Shown: piece by piece, positions 1 through 6,129 of the stretch
Layout: each line of letters begins with the position of its first letter
How positions within the stretch are numbered: the stretch's first letter is position 1
Source: Campylobacterales bacterium
GTDB taxonomy: Bacteria; Campylobacterota; Campylobacteria; Campylobacterales; QNZT01
DNA length: 7,242 bases
Direction: 5' to 3'
Assembly: GCA_015662615.1 (NCBI GenBank)
Contig: DQTU01000010.1
Location: 1 to 7,242 of the forward strand
The notes under the pieces: model-generated
The model's database searches: none
Seen by the model: the letters and a program-made list of their open reading frames with translations, nothing else
Told to the model about the DNA's origin: nothing
Translations under genes and position numbers: made by a program

Positions 1-2
1 CA

Positions 3-650
3 AAAGATGTATTAGAAGAGATTTTTGGTAAAGAGTATGAAAAGTATATTGAAAAATTCATAGAGTATTCTGGTGGTTATATCCGTGATATCTTGAGAGT
101 GCTTCGAGGTGTTATATTGATTAGAGATTTTCCTATCAATGAAGAAAGTTTTGATTTAGAACTACGAACAATAGAAAATGAATTTCAAGAATTTATCTCA
201 AGTAATCATATTGATTTTTTAAGAAGAGTAGCTGAAACTAAAGAGTTTCTTGCAAATGATAATGACAAAGAGATAGCTGATAAATTGTTTGATTTACATG
301 CAATTTTACGATATAGAAATCATAAATTATGGCATGATATACACCCTGCTGCAAAAAAAGCTACTAGAAGAGACTCCACAGCAATAGTATGCAAACATTT
401 GATAGATGAATTAGATGGATATTTTCTACAGATAAAACAAAATAGTGAAATTGTAAAACTTTTAAATAGTATTGATTTGAGTGATGATTTTTTACTTGAT
501 ATTATTTTTGTTAAAGATATCAAAAGTGCTCATATCGTAAAACTATTTTTAAATGAGACGATCAAAGAAGAAAAAATCCTTTTTCCTAAAAACTTTCCAA
601 CTACTTCTGATAAATATATTGACTATTTTTTGAACCTTTACAAAGCATAA
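3..650 (+). CDS. C-terminal part of a P-loop (AAA/STAND-like) ATPase, 5' end outside the window
   Basis: The reading frame is open from base 3, so this is the tail of a longer protein; the TTG at 93 is an internal codon, not a convincing start. Residues encoded at about 69-107 read SGGYIRDILRVLR, which resembles the SGG-x-x-RDLLR helix at the end of AAA/STAND ATPase modules. Bases 309-347 encode RYRNHKLWHDIHP, which resembles the YRNG-x-x-WY-x-VHP motif that I recall downstream of the ATPase module in a family of bacterial ATPases that continue into a TPR domain. Walker A and B motifs would lie upstream and cannot be checked. The frame stops at 648-650, but the protein sequence seems to continue in the next frame, so this is probably a broken gene. 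The role is unknown; related ATPase-TPR proteins are often suspected of signalling or defence, which is inference. The region is more AT-rich than the rest of the window. Confidence 0.6.
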   Translation, partial: KDVLEEIFGKEYEKYIEKFIEYSGGYIRDILRVLRGVILIRDFPINEESFDLELRTIENEFQEFISSNHIDFLRRVAETKEFLANDNDKEIADKLFDLHAILRYRNHKLWHDIHPAAKKATRRDSTAIVCKHLIDELDGYFLQIKQNSEIVKLLNSIDLSDDFLLDIIFVKDIKSAHIVKLFLNETIKEEKILFPKNFPTTSDKYIDYFLNLYKA

Positions 651-898
651 ATATAGATAAAGCAAAAGAGAGCATATTGATTTTTGATTTGACATTTTTA
701 GATAAAAATCGTCTATATGATACTGAGAGATTTTTGATGAAACTAAATGAGTTTAGAAATAACCTTACAACTGTTATAGACAGACCTGTGATTATGATAC
801 TACCTCAAGCATTAAAAGAGTTGTTTATCACTTATGCACAAGATACATGGTCTATACGAACTACAATTGCAACGATTTATCTAAAAGATTATTTATGA
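623..898 (+). pseudogene. Middle segment of the split ATPase-TPR gene, in a shifted frame
   Basis: Starting near the T run at 626-631, the second frame gives a coherent continuation: FEPLQSINIDKAKESI followed by DLTFLDKNRL, then RPVIMILPQALKEL and QDTWSIRT. The last two resemble the 'RPlvlwLP..l' and 'ApDLWSiR' segments that sit between ATPase and TPR parts in this protein family as I recall it. One extra T in the run would join it in frame to the upstream segment, so I read it as part of the same gene after a single-base loss. A TTG at 677 with an AGAGAG stretch upstream could start a separate 73-residue peptide, but the family-like sequence begins before that codon, which argues against an independent gene. 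The frame ends at TGA 896-898. Confidence 0.5.
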
Positions 899-1200
899 TA
901 AATAATGTTGAAATTGGAAATTATCATTTTCAAACTGGTAGTTTAGATGATGCTATGAGATATTATAAAAAAGCATTAAAATTAGCAAAATCAATTCCAG
1001 ACAGCATAGAAGCCAAAAGAGATATGAGCGTGAGTTTTATAAATCTTGCCAATCCCTATAGTGAACTTGGCAATATATCAAAAGCTAAAAGTTATTTAGA
1101 AAATGCAAAAATAGTTATTCGTGCTGTTTTAGAGCACTATCCATATGGTGACTTTAATGATATACTGAGACATATCAATGAAAGATTGAAAACAATTTAA
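895..1200 (+). CDS. Short TPR protein, probably the C-terminal fragment of the same broken gene
   Basis: The 101 residues hold two recognisable tetratricopeptide units: one around GNYHFQTGSLDDAMRYYKKA and a second around INLANPYSELGNISKAKSYL, each with the G/A/Y spacing of TPR helices. The link RDMSVSF between them matches the 'RDLSVSL' spacer common in bacterial ATPase-TPR and CHAT-type TPR proteins. TPRs form helical scaffolds that bind other proteins. The ATG at 895 overlaps the TGA of the preceding frame (ATGA), which would allow coupled translation, but there is only a weak A-rich ribosome site. One extra A in the AAAA run at 883-886 would instead fuse it to the middle segment. Two repeats are few for this family, so it is probably a remnant. 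The frame also has an ATG at 847, but residues before 895 do not look TPR-like. Its stop directly abuts the stop of the convergent antiporter gene. Confidence 0.5.
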   Translation: MINNVEIGNYHFQTGSLDDAMRYYKKALKLAKSIPDSIEAKRDMSVSFINLANPYSELGNISKAKSYLENAKIVIRAVLEHYPYGDFNDILRHINERLKTI

Positions 1201-2544
1201 TTAACGATGATGCTCTGCATCGTACTCTTCTTCAAAAACCTTTTTATTTACTGTTATAATCACAACTAAAGTAAGTGCATAAGTGATAGTTGAAAGTAAA
1301 ATAATTCCAACCACTATCGCATCAAAAAGCTCTTTATGCTCAAATCCAGCAGGAAGCATCTGAAGCATAACGATAGAAAGTCCACCTTTTATACCTGCAA
1401 AAAGTAGCACGCCCCACCATCTTTTTCCTATATTTGCCATTATTTGGATTTTATTTGAGATAAATGCAAATTTTGCCATCATCAATGCTCTAATGGTGGT
1501 TGTGACTAAAAACATCCATAAAATTTCAGATTGGTACTTTAAAAGCAAGTCTAAATTCACAATGCTTGCCATGGAGATAAACAAAAAGGCATTTGCCAAA
1601 AGTGCAAGTACCGCGATATAGTTTAAGTTTTGTTTGTGTTTTTCGACTGTTGTGATATCATTTTTTAATTTGTTTGAGATGCCACTCATAAATCGTGAAG
1701 AGAAAATTTTGCGACTTCTGTTTGTTTTATCCAATATCCTTCTACTTTTTCGGATACGACGATCAGCCTCTTTGAGGGATTTTTCTGTGATGTGGTTTAG
1801 TGTTATGATAGCTACAATTACAGCTAAAAGACCAGCAAGGTGGTAATGTTCTGCAATCTCAAATGCTAAATATCCAGTAAAGATAATCAATACTAATTCA
1901 CTCATATCATCCTGCGTCATTTTCATCAAAATCACACCCAAAAATCCACTTAACAAACCTATAACAACAGACAAAAAGATAACTTTTAAACTAACCGTTA
2001 CGATATCAACACCCGTAATCTCAACTCCATTTATCATAGGAAGTGCGATAAAACTAAAGATGATAAGAGCAGTCGCATCATTAAAAAGTGACTCTCCCTC
2101 TGCAAGGATTTTGAGTTTATGAGGGACTTTGAAACTTGAAAAAACACTCACAACCGATACTGGGTCTGTGGCAAGCACCATAGCAAACAGAGCGATAATA
2201 GCACCAACACCTAAACCATACTCTACAAAAAGAGTATTTGCCACAATAAATCCAGATATGATAGAAAGTACAACAGCAACCAGTGCAAGATAGACTAAAC
2301 TCCAACCATGTTTTTTTAAATCATCAAGTTTTAACTGTAAAGCATCAGATGTAATGAGGATAGGAATCAAAAACAGAACCAGCTCCGCAAAAGTCTCCTC
2401 AGAAAACAGAACCATGTTCGGAAAACTATAATAAAAAAGGTAACTCAGAACAATAAGTGAGATAGGTGAAGGAATTTTAAAATGCTTTTGAAACTCAATA
2501 GCGAGAAAAAGAATACTCAAAACTAGTAGTAGGGTTAATATCAT
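1201..2544 (-). CDS. CPA1/NhaP-type cation:proton antiporter
   Basis: A 447-residue inner-membrane protein that would exchange Na+ (or K+) for H+ to control pH and salt. It is almost wholly hydrophobic helices, as expected for the 12-13 segment fold. Diagnostic residues are present: ATDPVS with Asp127 (about 125-130), AEGESLFND with Asn155-Asp156 (148-156), a conserved Arg352 in TIRALMMAKF, and GIKGGLS (384-390) near the end. The ND pair and TDP motif form the ion site of electroneutral CPA1 exchangers; ion choice cannot be read from sequence. Residues about 253-306 form a strongly basic hydrophilic loop between two helix bundles, probably cytoplasmic. The protein ends in an acidic/His tail (EEEYDAEHHR) and has no RCK or CNBD regulatory domain. 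The ATG at 2544 follows TAAGGA with a 9-base gap, and that ribosome site overlaps the stop of the upstream gene, so it is the last gene of the pyrC run. Confidence 0.85.
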   Translation of the reverse strand: MILTLLLVLSILFLAIEFQKHFKIPSPISLIVLSYLFYYSFPNMVLFSEETFAELVLFLIPILITSDALQLKLDDLKKHGWSLVYLALVAVVLSIISGFIVANTLFVEYGLGVGAIIALFAMVLATDPVSVVSVFSSFKVPHKLKILAEGESLFNDATALIIFSFIALPMINGVEITGVDIVTVSLKVIFLSVVIGLLSGFLGVILMKMTQDDMSELVLIIFTGYLAFEIAEHYHLAGLLAVIVAIITLNHITEKSLKEADRRIRKSRRILDKTNRSRKIFSSRFMSGISNKLKNDITTVEKHKQNLNYIAVLALLANAFLFISMASIVNLDLLLKYQSEILWMFLVTTTIRALMMAKFAFISNKIQIMANIGKRWWGVLLFAGIKGGLSIVMLQMLPAGFEHKELFDAIVVGIILLSTITYALTLVVIITVNKKVFEEEYDAEHHR

Positions 2545-2556
2545 AAAATGTTTTCC

Positions 2557-3333
2557 TTATTTAGTGTAGGTGTCAATTCGTTTAAACCAACCTTTGAGCC
2601 ATTTTGTCTCATTTCGCTCTTTGGGTGAATTTTCAACTCTCTGGGTTAGTACTTTTTTAGCACATCTGGCAAATTCAGCTTTGGGATTTATGGTATCTTT
2701 CATACACTCTAAAACTTGTAAAAGTCCCCATCCTTTACCATTATATCTTTCAGTTTTTTTAACGCCCTCGCCTTTGAAGTTTACATAATCGATAAGTAGA
2801 TAATATCCACTATCTTCATTTGCAACTGCATTAAACATCTTGGTAATTCTACCATGCCGACTATCCTCAGTTGCATTTAAAATCTTTGGTAAAGCTTTAT
2901 TTATGCGTCTTGCCATAAAAAATGCTTGTATGGAAATTGTCTGTTGCAAAAACTCTCGAAGCTCATTTGATCTTGGGTCTTTTTCCATCTCTTCTTTGCC
3001 ATCCCATGGACAGAACTCACTCTCTTTTAACCATTGAGGCATCAAAACGCCTTGGTGTTTCATAAAGGTTAAAAGTTTGGGAAAACTCTCATCAAATTTT
3101 TTATTGACAAGCTGTGGATACCAGATAAAGTGCCCTATTCCAACAGATGCAAAACACTCTGATTCATTCCAATAGACCAAATAATCCAATCTGCTTGAAC
3201 ACTCGTTTTGGTAAATCTTTTGTGCAATAGTAGTAAGTTCAAAAATTGAAAACTCAATATCTTTTGCCTTTACACCCGTTAAAAAAAGAGACGCAATAAG
3301 TGCTAATTTTATGAAATAGATGCGATACTCCAA
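2557..3333 (-). CDS. Secreted conserved protein with GIGHFIWYP motif, possibly lysozyme-like
   Basis: A 258-residue protein with a signal peptide: KLALIASLFLTG forms the hydrophobic core and VKA|KD is a likely cleavage site at residue 23, so the mature protein is probably periplasmic. Conserved-looking blocks are IYQNECSS (40-47), YWNESECFASVGIGHFIWYP (54-73), IDYVNFKGEG (181-190), TERYNGKGWGLLQVLE (194-209). I recognise these as hallmarks of a proteobacterial family of uncharacterised secreted proteins. The Asn-Glu pair (Glu44) followed by a Gly-x-Gly-His segment recalls lysozyme/phage endolysin active sites, so a peptidoglycan-cleaving role is a guess only. Mature cysteines lie at 45, 60, 108, 210 and 224. 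The start is TTG: no ATG lies ahead of the signal peptide, the frame is in place, and AGGGGAAG lies 7 bases upstream. The first 25 bases overlap the end of pyrC, and the antiporter follows after 12 bases. Confidence 0.75.
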   Translation of the reverse strand: MEYRIYFIKLALIASLFLTGVKAKDIEFSIFELTTIAQKIYQNECSSRLDYLVYWNESECFASVGIGHFIWYPQLVNKKFDESFPKLLTFMKHQGVLMPQWLKESEFCPWDGKEEMEKDPRSNELREFLQQTISIQAFFMARRINKALPKILNATEDSRHGRITKMFNAVANEDSGYYLLIDYVNFKGEGVKKTERYNGKGWGLLQVLECMKDTINPKAEFARCAKKVLTQRVENSPKERNETKWLKGWFKRIDTYTK

Positions 3334-4316
3334 GAAATCTCTTCCCCTGCATACATAGGAACAACTGTATCATAAATAGCAGGAACCGTAAAAGGCTTTT
3401 TCTCTAAAACTACGATTTTTTCAGCAGGTTTAAAATCATAAATCTTTTGTGCCGTATCACTAACAAACTTTTGTAAATTATCTAATTTGTCATGTTTTTC
3501 AAACAACTCTGCCAAAACTTGCAATGCGATAGGAGCTGTAAAAACCCCTGCAGCACAGCCACATGCCTCTTTTGCATGTTGAGGATGAGGAGCAGAGTCA
3601 CTTCCAAACATCACTTTTGGATGTGCTTCAAGTGCAATTTTTAAAAGTGCTTCTCTATCTTCATATCGTTTAGCGATTGGTTTACAGAAAAGATGCGGTT
3701 GTAACATCCCTCCTGCGACATCATCAAGCGTGACAAGAAGATGATGCAGAGTAATTGTTGCATAAAGATTTGGATGCCTATCCAATGCCTCTACGCTATC
3801 TTTTGTTGTGATATGCTCCATGATGATTTTTAGATTTGGAAATTTTGTTGCTAAATCTTCATAAACAGGTACAAACTCTTTTTCTCTATCCATGACAAAA
3901 CCATTGCTCTCTCCATGGATACAAAGAGGGATATTTAATTCACTCATCGCTTCTAGTGTATTTTTCAAACTTTCACTATCTATTGAGCTGACTCCACCTT
4001 CTGAGTTAGTTGTGATTCCAGCTGGGTAAAGTTTGATAGCAGTAATTTCATTTTTTGCCTCTTTTAAAAACTCATAACTATAATCATCTTTAAAAAATAA
4101 TGTCATAAGTGGGTCAAAGTTTTCATCACCAATTGCTTCTTTGATTCTATTTTTATACGCTTTTACCTCTTCTTTAGTAGTAATTGGTGGTACAAGGTTT
4201 GGCATGATGATAGCCGCTGAAAAAGTTTGAGCACTTAAAGGTGCGACAGTTTTTAGCATCTCATTATCCCTTAGGTGGAGATGCATATCAAGTGGTGTGT
4301 TTAGAGTAATTTGCAT
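3309..4316 (-). CDS. pyrC: Dihydroorotase, class II
   Basis: Cytoplasmic zinc amidohydrolase that closes N-carbamoyl-aspartate to dihydroorotate, the third step of de novo pyrimidine synthesis. At 335 residues it has the length of E. coli-type PyrC (about 348). Metal and substrate residues are all visible: MHLHLRD with His12, His14 and Arg16; MPN at 38-40; IKLYPAG with the lysine (Lys95) expected to be carboxylated and bridge two zincs; CIHGE His134; MEHIT His168; ITLHHLL at 188-194; and FGSDSAPH with catalytic Asp240 and His244. Nothing is missing, so it should be active. The ATG at 4316 follows TAAGGA with a 6-base gap. It is the first gene of the minus-strand run and has its own TATAAT box upstream. 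Its TAA stop lies inside the next gene (25-base overlap), suggesting coupled translation. Confidence 0.95.
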   Translation of the reverse strand: MQITLNTPLDMHLHLRDNEMLKTVAPLSAQTFSAAIIMPNLVPPITTKEEVKAYKNRIKEAIGDENFDPLMTLFFKDDYSYEFLKEAKNEITAIKLYPAGITTNSEGGVSSIDSESLKNTLEAMSELNIPLCIHGESNGFVMDREKEFVPVYEDLATKFPNLKIIMEHITTKDSVEALDRHPNLYATITLHHLLVTLDDVAGGMLQPHLFCKPIAKRYEDREALLKIALEAHPKVMFGSDSAPHPQHAKEACGCAAGVFTAPIALQVLAELFEKHDKLDNLQKFVSDTAQKIYDFKPAEKIVVLEKKPFTVPAIYDTVVPMYAGEEISWSIASIS

Positions 4317-4338
4317 GGAAAATCCTTATATTCATCAT

Positions 4339-4344
4339 ATTATA
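4339..4344 (-). promoter_or_regulatory. -10 box of the probable pyrC promoter
   Basis: Read on the minus strand this is a perfect TATAAT, 22 bases before the pyrC ATG, with TAAGGA in between. The upstream 25 bases are A/T-runs with no good TTGACA, as is common in Campylobacterota sigma-70 promoters. Such boxes occur by chance in AT-rich DNA, so position is the main support. Confidence 0.45.
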
Positions 4345-4397
4345 TAAAAGTTTTTCTATTAAAGATATTACCATTTATGTCGATAATTAAATATGTT

Positions 4398-4417
4398 TAA
4401 TATTTCTTTAAATATTA
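4398..4417. repeat. Perfect 8-bp inverted repeat in the divergent promoter region
   Basis: TAATATTT, a 4-base CTTT spacer, and AAATATTA form a perfect palindrome. It covers the -35 position of the flavoprotein promoter, a normal place for a repressor site. A second 6-bp palindrome (ATTAAA-TATG-TTTAAT, 4386-4401) overlaps it on the left. The DNA is so AT-rich that chance palindromes are likely. Confidence 0.35.
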
Positions 4418-4432
4418 GAATAGTATTATAAT
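4404..4432 (+). promoter_or_regulatory. Probable sigma-70 promoter of the flavoprotein gene
   Basis: TATAAT at 4427-4432 is a perfect -10 box. A weak -35 candidate, TTCTTT (4404-4409), lies 17 bases upstream. Transcription would start near 4439, leaving a short leader with the ribosome site TTAGGA (4445-4450) 5 bases before the ATG at 4456. The -10 box is also the left arm of a palindrome, TATAAT-ATAAA-ATTATA (4427-4443). Confidence 0.5.
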
Positions 4433-4455
4433 ATAAAATTATATTTAGGATTTTT

Positions 4456-5880
4456 ATGAATTTAGATAAAGCAGAGTATTTTGATGTAGTGTGCATTGGT
4501 TTAGGACCCGCAGGTATGGCAGTTTCAATACTTGCGGCTGAAATCGGTTTAAGAGTATGTGCCATTGAAAAAGATAAAGTTGGAGGAGAGTGTCTTAATG
4601 TAGGATGTATCCCAAGTAAATCTCTTCTTAGAATGTCAAAAAACAAATATGCCATGACAAAATTGAAAAACTTGAAATTAACCGAAGGTGAAGCACCTGA
4701 ACTTAAAGATCCTTTTACACTTATAAATGAGCAGCTTGATTATATTTCACATAAAAAGACCTTGAAAATGTTTGATAAAGTCCAGCTTATTGTGGGTGAG
4801 GGAGAGGCAAGTTTTATTGATTCTCGTCATGTTAAAATCGGCGATAGAATTGTTACGGGTAGAAATATATTTATAGCCTCAGGAACACTCCCTGTAATTC
4901 CAGACATTCCTGGTATCAATGATGTAGACCTTTTAACCAATCAAAACCTGTTTCAATTAAGTGAAATTCCTAGTAGTATGACTATCATTGGTGGTGGCAC
5001 AATTGGCTGTGAAATGGCACAAGCATTTGCAAAACTTGGAACAAAATGCAACATCGTACACAAGGCTGAAAAACTCATCCCCATGGGAGATGATGATGCC
5101 AGTAAGATTCTTGAAGAGGTGTTTATAAAAGAGGGGATTAAAATCTACAATGGCAAAGAGATTGAAAAAATCACCAAAGAAGGTAATGAAATCCTTGTCC
5201 ATACGACAGATGGAATTGTGCTAAAATCTGAGAAACTTCTACTTGCTTCTGGTAGAGAGATAGCGCTAGAGAGTTTGAAACTTGAAAATACTAAAGTGAA
5301 ATATGACAAAAAAGGTATCAAAGTCAATAATAAACAAAAAACTACAGAGAGTCATATCTATGCAGTAGGAGATTGTACTGGTGGCGTTATGCTCTCTCAT
5401 GCTGCAATGCATCAAGGTATGTTTGCGATCATGAATGCTATCAGTCCGTTTTCACTTTTTCAATATAAAAACTATGTTATTCCTTGGACAATTTTTACCG
5501 ATCCTGCTATTTCGCATGTAGGAATGACACCCAAAGAGCTTAAGGAGAAAAAGATTAAATACAAAACCTATACTGCAAAATATGAAGATTATGGAAGTGC
5601 AATTGCAGAAGATGTAGGAATTGGTTTCGTAAAAGTATATGCCAATTATTTTGGTCGTGTTTATGGTGTGAGCATCGTAGGTGAAGGCTCAGGAGAGATG
5701 ATAAACGAGTGGGCACTCATCATCCAACAAAAAATCAGACTTCATAGTGTCATGTTCTTAGCACACTCCTTTCCTACCATGGGATTTTTAAGTAAGCGTG
5801 TGGCGGAAATGTGGATGATGGAGAAAATGGAGAGTAAAAATTTGAGGAAATTTATCAGAGTTTTTTATAAAAGAATGTAA
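4456..5880 (+). CDS. FAD-dependent pyridine nucleotide-disulfide oxidoreductase (Lpd/MerA-like)
   Basis: A 474-residue cytoplasmic flavoprotein of the lipoamide dehydrogenase/glutathione reductase/mercuric reductase superfamily, which moves electrons between NAD(P)H, FAD and a disulfide. In order: FAD-binding GLGPAG (15-20); the redox-active CLNVGC pair (Cys46, Cys51) followed by IPSK; ASG (141-143); NAD(P)-binding GGGTIG (179-184); the second FAD motif YAVGD (302-306); and a C-terminal dimerisation domain from about 340. The usual end motif H-x-H-P-T-x-x-E is replaced by HSFPTMGF (437-444): the catalytic His is Phe439 and the Glu is Phe444. A standard lipoamide or glutathione reductase role is therefore unlikely. 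There is no N-terminal heavy-metal domain and no C-terminal Cys pair, so it is not a canonical MerA. The C-terminus is basic (KNLRKFIRVFYKRM). No pyruvate or 2-oxoglutarate dehydrogenase genes are nearby. Dodecin follows 43 bases downstream. Confidence 0.8.
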   Translation: MNLDKAEYFDVVCIGLGPAGMAVSILAAEIGLRVCAIEKDKVGGECLNVGCIPSKSLLRMSKNKYAMTKLKNLKLTEGEAPELKDPFTLINEQLDYISHKKTLKMFDKVQLIVGEGEASFIDSRHVKIGDRIVTGRNIFIASGTLPVIPDIPGINDVDLLTNQNLFQLSEIPSSMTIIGGGTIGCEMAQAFAKLGTKCNIVHKAEKLIPMGDDDASKILEEVFIKEGIKIYNGKEIEKITKEGNEILVHTTDGIVLKSEKLLLASGREIALESLKLENTKVKYDKKGIKVNNKQKTTESHIYAVGDCTGGVMLSHAAMHQGMFAIMNAISPFSLFQYKNYVIPWTIFTDPAISHVGMTPKELKEKKIKYKTYTAKYEDYGSAIAEDVGIGFVKVYANYFGRVYGVSIVGEGSGEMINEWALIIQQKIRLHSVMFLAHSFPTMGFLSKRVAEMWMMEKMESKNLRKFIRVFYKRM

Positions 5881-5911
5881 CTTTTAGTATCATGGAAATT
5901 ATATAAAATTT

Positions 5912-5917
5912 AAGGAG
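5912..5917 (+). promoter_or_regulatory. Strong ribosome binding site of the dodecin gene
   Basis: AAGGAG lies 6 bases before the ATG at 5924, the best Shine-Dalgarno match in the window. TATAAA at 5902-5907 just upstream could be a -10 box, but it is too close to the ribosome site to be convincing. Dodecin is more likely read from the flavoprotein transcript. Confidence 0.55.
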
Positions 5918-5923
5918 CACGAC

Positions 5924-6127
5924 ATGGGAAAAGTAGTTAAAGTTATAGAGGTATTATCTCAATCAGAAAAAAGTTGGGAAGATGCAGCACAAATTGCTGT
6001 TACAGAAGCAGGTAAATCTATAAAAAATATCAAGTCTATCTATATTCAAGATAAAAGTGCAAAAGTTGTAAAAAATAAAATCGTAAAATATAGAATTACT
6101 GCAAAGATCTCTTTCGTTATCGAATAA
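5924..6127 (+). CDS. Dodecin, flavin-binding protein
   Basis: A 67-residue protein of the usual dodecin length and pattern: a first strand (KVVKVIEVLSQS), a helix opened by SWEDAAQIAV with the conserved Trp18 that stacks on the flavin ring, the segment NIKSIYIQDKSA, and two closing strands (KYRITAKISFVIE). Dodecins form hollow twelve-subunit spheres in the cytoplasm that bind riboflavin, FMN or FAD and act as flavin stores or protect against light-driven flavin damage. The start is fixed by a strong AAGGAG 6 bases upstream. It lies 43 bases after a flavoprotein gene on the same strand, so the two are probably co-transcribed and may share a flavin-related job (inference). Its stop is 2 bases from the stop of the convergent modC gene. 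Confidence 0.9.
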   Translation: MGKVVKVIEVLSQSEKSWEDAAQIAVTEAGKSIKNIKSIYIQDKSAKVVKNKIVKYRITAKISFVIE

Positions 6128-6129
6128 AT

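Noticed and set aside
677..898. Independent 73-residue gene starting at TTG 677
   Set aside because: The recognisable sequence extends upstream of the TTG to about 623, which fits a shifted part of the ATPase-TPR gene better than a new start.
1204..1223. Hairpin ACGATG...CATCGT (with inner GATGC-TCT-GCATC) as a terminator for the antiporter gene
   Set aside because: It lies inside the coding end of the gene, and the T-rich stretch on the minus strand begins only after about 10 bases, so it does not have the form of an intrinsic terminator.
4368..4655. Minus-strand 95-residue ORF across the divergent promoter and flavoprotein start
   Set aside because: It is the shadow of the FAD-binding and CLNVGC coding sequence and crosses the promoter; no family-like sequence is seen.
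4456..5880. Calling the flavoprotein lpd or merA
   Set aside because: It lacks the HxHPT...E motif needed for lipoamide dehydrogenase, and it lacks the C-terminal Cys pair and heavy-metal domain of mercuric reductase.
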